The position numbers and the translations under genes were made by a program. DNA of 64,000 bases from Gracilimonas sediminicola (GTDB lineage Bacteria; Bacteroidota; Rhodothermia; Balneolales; Balneolaceae). Below, in pieces: positions 1-7,924 of the stretch. How positions within the stretch are numbered: the stretch's first letter is position 1; every line of letters begins with the position of its first letter. The notes beneath the pieces were generated by a model. That model worked only from the letters and a program-made list of their open reading frames with translations. It did no database searches and was not told where the DNA came from. Location: positions 496,001 to 560,000 of the forward strand of contig NZ_JANDBC010000003.1 of the NCBI RefSeq assembly GCF_024320785.1. The letters are read 5' to 3'.

Positions 1-418
1 CCTCCTCTTTGGCAAAGAAACAAAATGCCAGTGCGGTGCTAATTTCAAAGTAGCTGAGTTGAATTTCTTGAAGAAACTTCGCTGATTCCTGAAAGAATTC
101 AAGCAGCTGAGCGTCTGTAATTTCTTCCCTATTCACTCGCACCCTCTCGTTATAACGTAACAGATGAGGAGAGGTAAACAGCCCGATTCTATAGCCTGCA
201 TCCGCATAAATTTTCTCGAGTAAATAGCAGGTGGTCCCCTTACCGTTGGTCCCCGCTACATGAATAGATGGGTATTCATTCTGTGGATTTCCCAGACGCT
301 CACAAAATGTCCTGATCTTCTCAAGCGAGAAATTGGCGGCCGAAGTACCCGACTTTTGAAACATGGGAATGGAGTCAAGAAAACCCCAGACGTCTTCGAT
401 CGTATTGAACGGCTTCAT
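1..418 (-). CDS. folC: Folylpolyglutamate/dihydrofolate synthase, N-terminal part (runs off left edge)
   Basis: This is the amino-terminal 139 residues of a Mur-ligase-family enzyme that adds glutamate to dihydropteroate or folates using ATP, in the cytoplasm. The P-loop motif HVAGTNGKGTT and the following LFTSPHLLRYNERVRVN block are hallmarks of FolC. The ATG at 416-418 overlaps the TGA stop of the upstream pabC as ATGA, so the two are translationally coupled. Pairing with 4-amino-4-deoxychorismate lyase supports a folate role. The rest of the gene lies outside the window, so mono- versus bifunctionality (dihydrofolate synthase as well) cannot be judged. The identification is firm. Confidence 0.93.
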   Translation of the reverse strand, partial: MKPFNTIEDVWGFLDSIPMFQKSGTSAANFSLEKIRTFCERLGNPQNEYPSIHVAGTNGKGTTCYLLEKIYADAGYRIGLFTSPHLLRYNERVRVNREEITDAQLLEFFQESAKFLQEIQLSYFEISTALAFCFFAKEE

Positions 419-1269
419 TCCTGAAACTCCTTCACCTTCAGCTGTTCGAAGCCAATTTTGACCTTCATTACCAGCGGGTGGTTGACCTCAAACCGGGTTT
501 TGTCCAGGGAAATTATTTCCGCTATTTCCAATAGAGAATTCGTGCAGAAAACAGCTTCCGCCTGCCCGATATCTGAAAGAAGGTATTCTGACTCTTCGAA
601 CGGGAGTCCAAGTGAACGAATGACATCAAGAACCAACGACCGGGTTACACCCGGAAGTAAATCACATGCCGGGGATGGCGTGTACACCTTGCCCTCTTTT
701 ACCCAAAAAACGTTAGCTGAGGTTGTTTCACTGACTTTATCGCTGACAGTAAGCATCAACGCATCATCGCAGGAGTGCTTTACAGCCTCCTGAGCAGCCT
801 TCACATAGTTCAACCCGTTACTGAGCTTATATTTGCGTTCGAGGGCCTCAGAAGGAATACAGCGCGTTTCTGCCACCGACAGCTTTATCTCTTTTTCTTG
901 CGTTGGGAACTCCGATGCCTGTATCATCCAATGAGCATCTTTTGTTTTGGGAGCATAGCCTCTCCCTCCATCTCTCCAGCATTGAATGCGAATCATAGCT
1001 TCATCGTGTTCAAGCTGATTCTGTTTCAATAACTTATGAACCTGATTCCGTAAATCTGGGGAAGAAAACGGAGCATTCATATCAAGATAGTTGAGCCCTG
1101 ATTCCAAACGCCCGATGTGCTCTTCCCACCCTAAAAACTTTCCGGCATAGCTTCTAAGTGTTTCAAAGCAACCATCGCCATACATCATCCCCCGGTTTAA
1201 TGGAGAAATAACGGCGGCTGATTCTTGAATCAATTCGCCATTCAAAATCATGTACTTCGACCTACTCAT
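415..1269 (-). CDS. pabC: Class IV aminotransferase, probable 4-amino-4-deoxychorismate lyase
   Basis: A 284-aa PLP-dependent fold-type IV enzyme. The likely reaction is release of pyruvate from aminodeoxychorismate to give p-aminobenzoate for folate synthesis. Visible family marks are NRGMMYGDGCFETLR near residues 25-39, a lysine at about 148 that aligns with the PLP lysine of D-amino-acid transaminase and PabC, and the ETTSAN motif at 181-186. The gene overlaps folC by 4 bp downstream and the thioredoxin-fold gene by 8 bp upstream, which makes a compact operon. Branched-chain or D-amino-acid aminotransferases share this fold. The folC neighbour is the main reason for preferring PabC. Confidence 0.82.
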   Translation of the reverse strand: MSRSKYMILNGELIQESAAVISPLNRGMMYGDGCFETLRSYAGKFLGWEEHIGRLESGLNYLDMNAPFSSPDLRNQVHKLLKQNQLEHDEAMIRIQCWRDGGRGYAPKTKDAHWMIQASEFPTQEKEIKLSVAETRCIPSEALERKYKLSNGLNYVKAAQEAVKHSCDDALMLTVSDKVSETTSANVFWVKEGKVYTPSPACDLLPGVTRSLVLDVIRSLGLPFEESEYLLSDIGQAEAVFCTNSLLEIAEIISLDKTRFEVNHPLVMKVKIGFEQLKVKEFQE

Positions 1270-1789
1270 CCAAATGTACCTTTAGTGAATCGTATCCTAC
1301 TCCTTTTTCATAACCGATTTGGGAAGTTATGATTCGGCCATCTTTATCAAATAAGATATAACTCGGAAAACCAGGAACCTTAAGGTGATTGAACAAGTGC
1401 GTACCGTCCAGGTAGGTAAAACCGGGATATTCGGGGACTTCCGGGAGTGATTCTTCAGCATCTTTTACCAGACCGGCAAGCACAACCAGCGAATCATTTT
1501 CGAGGGTGTATTTCTGGATCTCATCCAGCATGGATATGGACTTATCCGACCAGCTGGCCCAAAATACCAGCAAGGCTGTATTCCCTTTTTGATTTGCTAC
1601 GGAAGTGGAATCGGCTGAATTCAGTACCCGAAGCGGCATGATTTGCAGCGAGTCGGAAGTGGCGATATTTTCGTTAAAACGTGTGCGTTGCTTTCGCTCA
1701 AAATTAAAGGAAGAAAATACAATGACCAGCATGGTAATGACGGCCACTGCAACCATAAAAGGAACAAATTGCTTTTGCTCTAAGCGCAT
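1262..1789 (-). CDS. Membrane-anchored TlpA-like thioredoxin-fold protein lacking cysteines
   Basis: A 175-aa protein with one N-terminal membrane segment at about residues 9-28 followed by a thioredoxin/TlpA-type domain facing the periplasm. The core LLVFWASWSDKS matches the TlpA active-site strand, but the usual CxxC is replaced by Ser-Asp-Lys-Ser and the whole protein has no cysteine, so it cannot do thiol-disulfide exchange. The cis-proline loop is kept as KVPGFPSYILFD, and DKDGRI follows as in TlpA/ResA. It is the first gene of the small pabC-folC operon and overlaps pabC by 8 bp. A structural or binding role is inferred and the partner is unknown. Confidence 0.75.
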   Translation of the reverse strand: MRLEQKQFVPFMVAVAVITMLVIVFSSFNFERKQRTRFNENIATSDSLQIMPLRVLNSADSTSVANQKGNTALLVFWASWSDKSISMLDEIQKYTLENDSLVVLAGLVKDAEESLPEVPEYPGFTYLDGTHLFNHLKVPGFPSYILFDKDGRIITSQIGYEKGVGYDSLKVHLDE

Positions 1790-1827
1790 ATTTTTTGAGG
1801 GAAGATAGAGAAGATTATACTTCTAAT

Positions 1828-2250
1828 TCACTGCTTATACGGAGAAATTAAATCAAGAGGATTTCCCTTTAAATCACGGTATATATGGAAGTCAAAGTCT
1901 AAGGTAAAAATCTGTGCATTATTTGAATCTTCTACTAAAGACAGAATACTAATATCACCCAAAGAGGCGTCATTGTCACTATATTTAAGCACCTGCTTAT
2001 GGATATAATCCATGTTCTTTGGATATGCTTCTTCAACATCGATGAATCCTTCTTCAATTGTTCGAAAAAGTCCCTTAATGCCATTCGGAACTTTTCTAAG
2101 GATGTGAAAAGCTTCTGAAATTATAATGGAGGTGGTGACAAGGTTTTCTTCTATTCCGCTGATTTTCTCAGAAGCCCATAAGTGATGCTGGTCTCGCCTA
2201 TTTAAAATTGCTACGATCGGACCCGCATCAATGAAGACTGTCTTTGCCAA
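1828..2250 (-). CDS. vapC: PIN-domain toxin, VapC-type ribonuclease
   Basis: A PIN-domain nuclease that probably cleaves RNA when released from its antitoxin. The conserved acidic residues are visible: Asp in TVFIDAGPIVAIL at the N-terminus, Glu in ISEAFHIL, Asp in LGDISILS and Asp in FTLDFDFH. No in-frame ATG precedes the domain. The TTG at 2248-2250 gives MAKTVFIDAG, a normal PIN start of 140 aa, with GGAAG four bases upstream. A further TTG at 2313 would add 21 non-domain residues. The gene overlaps the antitoxin gene by 23 bp. The family is clear, but the RNA target is unknown. Confidence 0.85.
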   Translation of the reverse strand: MAKTVFIDAGPIVAILNRRDQHHLWASEKISGIEENLVTTSIIISEAFHILRKVPNGIKGLFRTIEEGFIDVEEAYPKNMDYIHKQVLKYSDNDASLGDISILSLVEDSNNAQIFTLDFDFHIYRDLKGNPLDLISPYKQ

Positions 2251-2509
2251 AATCTTCCATGTACTTAGGATTAGTGGATAAATCTCTTGGCCCGTCTTTA
2301 ATAATTCCAACAAGGTGTTGCATTCTATCTAATAAAGAGCCCGGTTTGGCTTCAATTTCATACTCCATGACTTCTTCATTCACCAAATTCATTACTACTT
2401 CTTTTTGGGATTGCCCCTTCCTTTCTGCAAGTAGTTTAATCTTGGCTTTTTCTTCAGGCGTTAACTTCATCCCAAACCAGACAATATCTTTTTTGTCTTT
2501 TGCACTCAT
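2228..2509 (-). CDS. Ribbon-helix-helix-like antitoxin partner of the PIN toxin
   Basis: A 93-aa protein encoded just upstream of, and overlapping, the PIN toxin gene. The first half (FGMKLTPEEKAKIKLLAERK followed by GQSQKEVVMNLV) looks like a short strand plus two helices of the MetJ/Arc/CopG class. The C-terminal tail, containing KDGPRDLSTNPKYMEDFGK, matches the DLSTN...GFGK tail common in antitoxins of PIN toxins. It probably binds DNA as a dimer, represses its own operon, and wraps the toxin with its tail. Two GTTGCAAC sites immediately upstream fit autoregulation. Confidence 0.8.
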   Translation of the reverse strand: MSAKDKKDIVWFGMKLTPEEKAKIKLLAERKGQSQKEVVMNLVNEEVMEYEIEAKPGSLLDRMQHLVGIIKDGPRDLSTNPKYMEDFGKDSLH

Positions 2510-2527
2510 CTTTGACTTATTATTTCA

Positions 2528-2559
2528 TTGTTGCAACAAATTTATAACAAAGTTGCAAC
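2528..2559 (-). promoter_or_regulatory. Double palindromic operator and -7 element before the toxin-antitoxin genes
   Basis: TTGTTGCAACAA at 2528-2539 is a perfect 12-bp palindrome, and its 8-bp core GTTGCAAC recurs at 2552-2559. The two centres are 22 bp apart, about two helical turns, so bound dimers would sit on the same DNA face, as ribbon-helix-helix repressors do. On the minus strand TAAATTTG (2537-2544), a match to the Bacteroidota -7 element TAnnTTTG, lies between the sites, 28 bp before the antitoxin ATG. Assignment to the antitoxin is inferred. Confidence 0.62.
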
Positions 2560-2605
2560 AGAGTCCACTAAATTTTCAATATCTACTTATTGATATGTTA
2601 GCGAA

Positions 2606-4144
2606 CTAATTGGCTTCTGTTTTTTCATCCACATCATCCACAAAATACATAGTGGCTGCGGCAATAATCATCACGATGCCACCAAGAACCAAAGCATAAA
2701 CGGCCTCTCCCCCAAAGTATGTACGGGTTACAAATCCCAGAATGGTTGCAGCCAGCAGTTGTGGAAGCACAATAAAGAAGTTAAAAATCCCCATATACAG
2801 TCCCATTTTTTGTGCGGGAAGAGATCCGGCCAGGATTGCATAGGGCATCGCCAGTATGGAAGCCCAGGCCACCCCTACTCCAATCATCGAAATGATGAGC
2901 ATCATCGGATCAGAGATGAAGTAAATCAAGATCAAGCCGATACCGCCCAACACCAAAGATAAAGCATGTACCCATTTGCGGCTCAAGAGCTTAGCTAAAG
3001 GAGCTAAACCAAAGGCGACAATCGCAGCGACGCCGTTGTACACACCAAACATCACACCTACCCAGTCGGCCCCTTCATTGTAAGGCATAGAGGTTGTATC
3101 GCTGGTTCCGTAAATGTGAGCCGTTACTCCGGAGGTAGTATAAATCCACATGGCAAATAAGGCAAACCAGGAAAAGAACTGGACTACGGCCAGCTGCTTC
3201 ATGGTTTTTGGCATGTGGATGAAATCATGCATTACCACGACCAGTCCGTGTTGGGTTTTACCGCCTTTCTGAAGCAGTCCTGCTACCAAAGAAACCAGAC
3301 CCGCAGCAATCAAACCGCCCGTTGCCACATACACTTCTTTCTCAAGTTCGTATGCAAAAGTGAGATACGTAGTGATTGCCCCGACAACGGTAAAAATGAT
3401 TCCCAGATTGATTTTATTCTGCCCCTTTCCGGCTTCGATGGGAACTTCGCGGAGCACAGATTCATCTACTATTTCTTCTTTCTCTGCTTCTTCGAAACGT
3501 TCAAGTTCTTCCGGGCTGTATTCTTTTGTACGGAAGACCGTCCAGGCCACCGCACTGATGAAAGCTACCGCCCCCAGGTAGAACGACCATTTTACGGAGG
3601 GAGGAATAATTCCTTCAGGGGCTGTATTTGCCACTCCGAACCAGTTACTCAGCATCCATGGTAGAGCGGATGCCACCACAGCTCCGGTTCCGATAAAGAA
3701 ACTCTGCATGGCAAAACCTTTTGTCCGCTGCTCGGAAGGGAGCATATCCCCAACAAATGCCCTGAACGGCTCCATAGATACATTTATGGAAGCATCCATG
3801 ATCCAAAGCATGCCCGCTGCTACCCAGAGAACGGGCGAATTCGGCATTATCACCAAAGCAATAGAGGCTGCAATGGCACCAAATAAGAAATACGGGCGGC
3901 GACGGCCTAACCGCGTCCAGGTTCGGTCACTGAAATATCCAATGATTGGCTGAACCACAAGTCCCGTTAAAGGAGCTGCAATCCACAGTATGGGGATGTC
4001 ATCTACACTGGCACCAAGCGTTTCAAAAATACGGCTTACGTTTGCATTCTGAAGAGCAAAGCCAAATTGGATCCCCAAAAAGCCAAAGCTCATATTCCAA
4101 ATTTCCCAAAAGCTAAGGCGAGGGCGTGTGGTAGATTTTTCCAT
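2606..4144 (-). CDS. GPH/SLC45-type maltose or maltodextrin symporter (MFS)
   Basis: A 512-aa inner-membrane transporter with about 12 membrane segments. The N-terminus FLGIQFGFALQNANVSRIFETLGA, split here at LQ, and the loop IGYFSDRTWTRLGRRRPYFLFGA are typical of the glycoside-pentoside-hexuronide/sucrose-maltose symporters (SLC45-like). A charged cytoplasmic linker after segment 6 (KEEIVDESVLREVPIE) is normal for the family. It is the last gene of the maltodextrin operon, 17 bp after a GH13 lipoprotein gene, so it should carry maltose or short maltodextrins made by those amylases into the cytoplasm. The exact substrate is inferred from context. Confidence 0.85.
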   Translation of the reverse strand: MEKSTTRPRLSFWEIWNMSFGFLGIQFGFALQNANVSRIFETLGASVDDIPILWIAAPLTGLVVQPIIGYFSDRTWTRLGRRRPYFLFGAIAASIALVIMPNSPVLWVAAGMLWIMDASINVSMEPFRAFVGDMLPSEQRTKGFAMQSFFIGTGAVVASALPWMLSNWFGVANTAPEGIIPPSVKWSFYLGAVAFISAVAWTVFRTKEYSPEELERFEEAEKEEIVDESVLREVPIEAGKGQNKINLGIIFTVVGAITTYLTFAYELEKEVYVATGGLIAAGLVSLVAGLLQKGGKTQHGLVVVMHDFIHMPKTMKQLAVVQFFSWFALFAMWIYTTSGVTAHIYGTSDTTSMPYNEGADWVGVMFGVYNGVAAIVAFGLAPLAKLLSRKWVHALSLVLGGIGLILIYFISDPMMLIISMIGVGVAWASILAMPYAILAGSLPAQKMGLYMGIFNFFIVLPQLLAATILGFVTRTYFGGEAVYALVLGGIVMIIAAATMYFVDDVDEKTEAN

Positions 4145-4161
4145 GCTTCCTGTATGATTAA

Positions 4162-5532
4162 TTATTTAACAAAAATAACCCATTGGTTGGGGCCGAAACT
4201 GATCTCTTGCGAGGTAACCATTAAACTGGTGGAATTGTAGGTGGTGTACGATTCATCAACCCCTACTTCTGAAAGAGGTACACTTTTCCGATCGCTGCTG
4301 AAATTGAGAACCACAACAACTTCACTTTCATTTTTTTGGCGTTTGTAAGCTAATACTCCTTCTGAGCCTTCAGGAACCCGGATAAACTCCAGATCTCCCC
4401 CAAAATCTCCATTCCACAAAGCGGGAGTATCTCGTTTCAGGCCTACAAGTGTTGTGTAAAAATCCTGATACTTATACTCTTTCCATTCAATCGGGTCTTT
4501 CTCAAAGAATTCAAGCTGCTTGTCTAATCCTGATTCCTGCCCGTTATAAATCAACGGCATTCCATCGATGGTTGCCGAAAGTACCGCGAAGTTCTCGAAA
4601 TTATCCCCATACATTTGTGGATCAGTTCCATTCCATGAATTCTCATCGTGGTTGGAGGTGAAATACATGCGGTAGGAAGAGGAAGGAAAGTTGGCTTCGG
4701 AAGCCTGCATCAGGCTATCCAAATCCTGAAATGTTTGATGCCCTGCTGCAATTTCACGAATAGTATGCGCATACTGCCAGGCATAATTCATATGAAAAGC
4801 CTCTTTTACCAATTCAGGCTCGCCATCTTCAGCCAGCATAAACACCGGTTTAATCGTGTTCAGAGAATCAATAGCTTCTTTCCAGAAGTCGGTCGGAACC
4901 ATACCTGCCACATCACATCGGTATCCATCAATATCAAATTCACGCACCCAGTATTCGAGGGCGTCGGTCATAGCTGCCCGCATTTCTTCGTTCTCATAAT
5001 CGAGCTGAATTACATCAGACCAATCGGTACCTCTTGGAGGCATAAAGTTTCCTTCCTCATTCAATTCGTACCACTCCGGGTTTTCGGTCCAGGGGTTATC
5101 CCATGCGGTATGATTAGCCACCCAATCTATAATCACCTTAAAACCCAATTGATGGGCTTCATCCACAAAGCGGGCAAAGTCGGCTTTGGTGCCAAAGTTC
5201 GGGTTCACGTCTTTATAATCCTGAACTGAATAATAGCTACCGAGCGGCCCCTTTCTATTCTTCTCACCAATGGGGTGAATGGGCATCAGCCATAAAATAC
5301 GAACGCCCATTTCCCGAATTCTCGGCAGGTCTTTTCGAACGGCTTCAAAAGTACCTTCTTCCGAATACTGGCGGACATTAATTTCGTAAATGCTGGAATT
5401 CTTGCTCCATTCCAGCTGCTCTACCGAACTTACAGTAGCTTTGTCTGAATTTTGTTTGGGTTGATTGCAACCGCCAACAATCACACTTAGTGCCAGTAAA
5501 ACCGGAAGCAGGTTGTTTATAAATTTCTTCAT
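4162..5532 (-). CDS. GH13 alpha-amylase family lipoprotein
   Basis: A 456-aa alpha-amylase-family enzyme that hydrolyses alpha-1,4-glucans. A lipoprotein signal ends at Cys22 (IVGGC), so it is membrane-attached on the periplasmic or outer face. The (beta/alpha)8 domain begins near residue 42 and the catalytic triad is intact: Asp207 (GYRCDVAG), Glu235 (FMLAEDGE) and Asp296 (SNHDENS). The region I motif DWVANHT is at 136-142. A short C-terminal beta domain follows, and there is no sorting domain or CBM. It lies 13 bp after the GH13 at 5546-7912 and 17 bp before the symporter gene. Product size specificity cannot be told from sequence. Confidence 0.92.
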   Translation of the reverse strand: MKKFINNLLPVLLALSVIVGGCNQPKQNSDKATVSSVEQLEWSKNSSIYEINVRQYSEEGTFEAVRKDLPRIREMGVRILWLMPIHPIGEKNRKGPLGSYYSVQDYKDVNPNFGTKADFARFVDEAHQLGFKVIIDWVANHTAWDNPWTENPEWYELNEEGNFMPPRGTDWSDVIQLDYENEEMRAAMTDALEYWVREFDIDGYRCDVAGMVPTDFWKEAIDSLNTIKPVFMLAEDGEPELVKEAFHMNYAWQYAHTIREIAAGHQTFQDLDSLMQASEANFPSSSYRMYFTSNHDENSWNGTDPQMYGDNFENFAVLSATIDGMPLIYNGQESGLDKQLEFFEKDPIEWKEYKYQDFYTTLVGLKRDTPALWNGDFGGDLEFIRVPEGSEGVLAYKRQKNESEVVVVLNFSSDRKSVPLSEVGVDESYTTYNSTSLMVTSQEISFGPNQWVIFVK

Positions 5533-5545
5533 GAACTTAGTTTTC

Positions 5546-7912
5546 TTATAGAATTAGTATTTCAAAACTGTTTGATGGCAGGGTTACTTTGAGTACCCCG
5601 TCCTCTATCACAAAATCGTTTCCGAATTGGGCTTCCAGGTTTGAGTAATCAAATTCATTCCGCAAAAGCACCTCTACCACCTGCTGTTGATCTGATTTAT
5701 TGAAGGCAGCAATTACCTGCTCCTCGAAATATGCTCTGGAATACGCCAATGTATTTTCTGTAACGGTGTGGAATCGAAAGTCGCCATATGTCAGGGTCAT
5801 TTCAGTGTTGCGAAGGTCGGTTAACGTGCTGTACACGCTCCGGTTCCTGAGTTCCAGTGAGCTGAGCTCGTCTTCCTCAAATTCCATCCATCGGCGGTTA
5901 TCCGGGTCGTTGGCTCCGGGCTGTCCGTATTCATCGCCCTGGTACGTCACCGGAATTCCCGGAATGGTTTGGTTAAAGACATGAAACATGCTCAAACGGT
6001 CGTAGGCAAAAGCCTGAGGATCTTCAATTTCCCGGGTCCAGCCGGCCAGTTTACCGTCTTCGCTCCAGCTTACTTCCCCGCTTGTTAAGGTGATAAACCG
6101 GGTTTTGTCGTGATTTCCGGAGATATAGCCCATCAGGTTGTGGTAACCGTAATAGTTAAAACTTTCCTGTAGTTGCGTTTCCAGTCCTTCAAAAGAGTTA
6201 CCCTGCCCGAAGGTATTCAGTCCGGCATCATACAAACTGAAATCAAACTGGGCATCCAGCATCCCAGAATTGATGTAACTTGCAATCAGCTCACGGCTTC
6301 CATAAGTCTCTCCGATCTGGAAAATTTGTCTTCCGGTAGGTACGGTTACGGAGTCTTTGATCTTGCGGGTGAGCGTCCTCCAGAATTCCAGCTGAATATG
6401 TTTGGTGGCATCGTGGCGGAATCCATCCAGCTCAAAATCTTTCACCCAATAGAGTGCAGAATCCGTCATTGTTTCAATGACTTCCTCCCGGGAAAAATCC
6501 AGTGTAGGCATGAAGGTGTCGAACCAGGTGGTGAGTCGCTGCTCATCCCAAAGCTCTGTATTCAGCCGCCCGTCCGGCAAATAAAGCTCGGTTGCCCAAT
6601 CCGGGTTTCGCTGATATACAGGGTGAAGTTCATGCACGTGATTGGCTACGTAATCAAGAATCACATTCATCCCGTTTTGGTGGGCTACATCCAGCAGCTC
6701 CCTGAATTCCTCTTCCGTACCAAAACGGTCGTCCACTTTGGATGATGACACCGGCCAGTAGCCATGATACCCGGAGAAGGTCGTGGTCACCCCTCCTTTA
6801 TCCCACAAGCCATACGCATCTTCCGGATTCTGGGTGATGGGAGAAAGCCACAGCGTATTCACCCCGATATCCTTGAAATATCCGCTTTGGATGGTTTGGG
6901 TGATTCCCGCAAAATCGCCCCCGTAATAATTCGCTTTAGGGTGAATCTGAGGATCGTCCACTTTTCGGGTATTCGCAGGATTACCGTCTTTAAAGCGGTC
7001 AATTAGCACGAAATACATATTCCAGTTGTGATTATCGTGGCGGGTAAGTTCTTCGGTATCCCGTATTACCTTTCCGTAGCTCAGTGGAATTAATACATCA
7101 TTAGAAAGCCGGCCATTTTCGTAAGTCCAGGCCCGGATATGTGACCGCTCCATACTTTGAGCGTTAGCAGGTATCTCAAAACTGAGAATGTTGTCTTTAT
7201 AGCGTGTTTCCAGCTGGTAATTTTCCCAGAATACAATCGTGTTTTCTATGGCCGGGGTTTTCAGATAAACCACCGGCTCAGAGTGGTCGTAAGTTTCCAG
7301 CATGGGCTTTTCAGCCTCCACATCCCCGACAGTCAGAACGGAGTTCGTTCCTCCCATACCATTGCTTACGGTATTGGGATTTGCCGGATCCGGTGTTTCC
7401 TTTCCATCCAGCATCAGGATGTATTGATAGACTCCTTCATTCACCAGCATCGTGGTTTTCCAGACGCCTTCTTCTTTTGTAAAGGGAGCCGCTGCAGGAT
7501 TCCAGTTATTCATTTCACCTTTTAGCTGAACCGTTTCATACTGCTTACCTTCCGGGTCAAAAGTGATAGTGACTTCCTGTTGATTCGACTTTTTGAGGAG
7601 GATATCGTATCCATAGCCATCCACCCAAAAAGTCATAACGTCCAAAGGATTGTCTAACGAACCTGATAAAACCACCTCTTCTCTGTCCTGAGACAAAGCT
7701 GCGGACAGTGAAGCCGGCACAACAACGGAATCGATGAGTGAGGGAGAAATAAAGTAATCGGCTGTTATGATGGTGGTTTTATCAAATTCGAGACTAATGG
7801 GCGAAGCCTGCCCGATGATCTGTGAGTCTTTCGGTGCGTCTATGTAAGAAGAACACCCCATTGCCCATAAGGCTAATGCTGCTATTGTAAACTTTAAAAT
7901 CTTATTCATCAT
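5546..7912 (-). CDS. GH13 neopullulanase/cyclomaltodextrinase-like lipoprotein with starch-binding domain
   Basis: A multidomain alpha-glucan hydrolase resembling SusA or neopullulanase. The ATG at 7912 (or the adjacent one at 7909) follows AGGTG and gives a lipoprotein signal ending in AMGC about 20 residues in. An N-terminal beta region of about 100 residues is followed by an immunoglobulin-like CBM20/CBM48-type domain with LKGEMNNWNPAAAPF (about 130-145). Then comes a further linker domain and the GH13 barrel from about residue 295. The triad is intact: Asp about 501 (GFRHDATKH), Glu about 535 (QIGETYG) and Asp about 602 (SGNHDKT). It sits between the two other GH13 genes with gaps of 12-13 bp. 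It may act on cyclodextrins or branched maltodextrins. Confidence 0.9.
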   Translation of the reverse strand: MMNKILKFTIAALALWAMGCSSYIDAPKDSQIIGQASPISLEFDKTTIITADYFISPSLIDSVVVPASLSAALSQDREEVVLSGSLDNPLDVMTFWVDGYGYDILLKKSNQQEVTITFDPEGKQYETVQLKGEMNNWNPAAAPFTKEEGVWKTTMLVNEGVYQYILMLDGKETPDPANPNTVSNGMGGTNSVLTVGDVEAEKPMLETYDHSEPVVYLKTPAIENTIVFWENYQLETRYKDNILSFEIPANAQSMERSHIRAWTYENGRLSNDVLIPLSYGKVIRDTEELTRHDNHNWNMYFVLIDRFKDGNPANTRKVDDPQIHPKANYYGGDFAGITQTIQSGYFKDIGVNTLWLSPITQNPEDAYGLWDKGGVTTTFSGYHGYWPVSSSKVDDRFGTEEEFRELLDVAHQNGMNVILDYVANHVHELHPVYQRNPDWATELYLPDGRLNTELWDEQRLTTWFDTFMPTLDFSREEVIETMTDSALYWVKDFELDGFRHDATKHIQLEFWRTLTRKIKDSVTVPTGRQIFQIGETYGSRELIASYINSGMLDAQFDFSLYDAGLNTFGQGNSFEGLETQLQESFNYYGYHNLMGYISGNHDKTRFITLTSGEVSWSEDGKLAGWTREIEDPQAFAYDRLSMFHVFNQTIPGIPVTYQGDEYGQPGANDPDNRRWMEFEEDELSSLELRNRSVYSTLTDLRNTEMTLTYGDFRFHTVTENTLAYSRAYFEEQVIAAFNKSDQQQVVEVLLRNEFDYSNLEAQFGNDFVIEDGVLKVTLPSNSFEILIL

Positions 7913-7924
7913 GAACACCTGATA

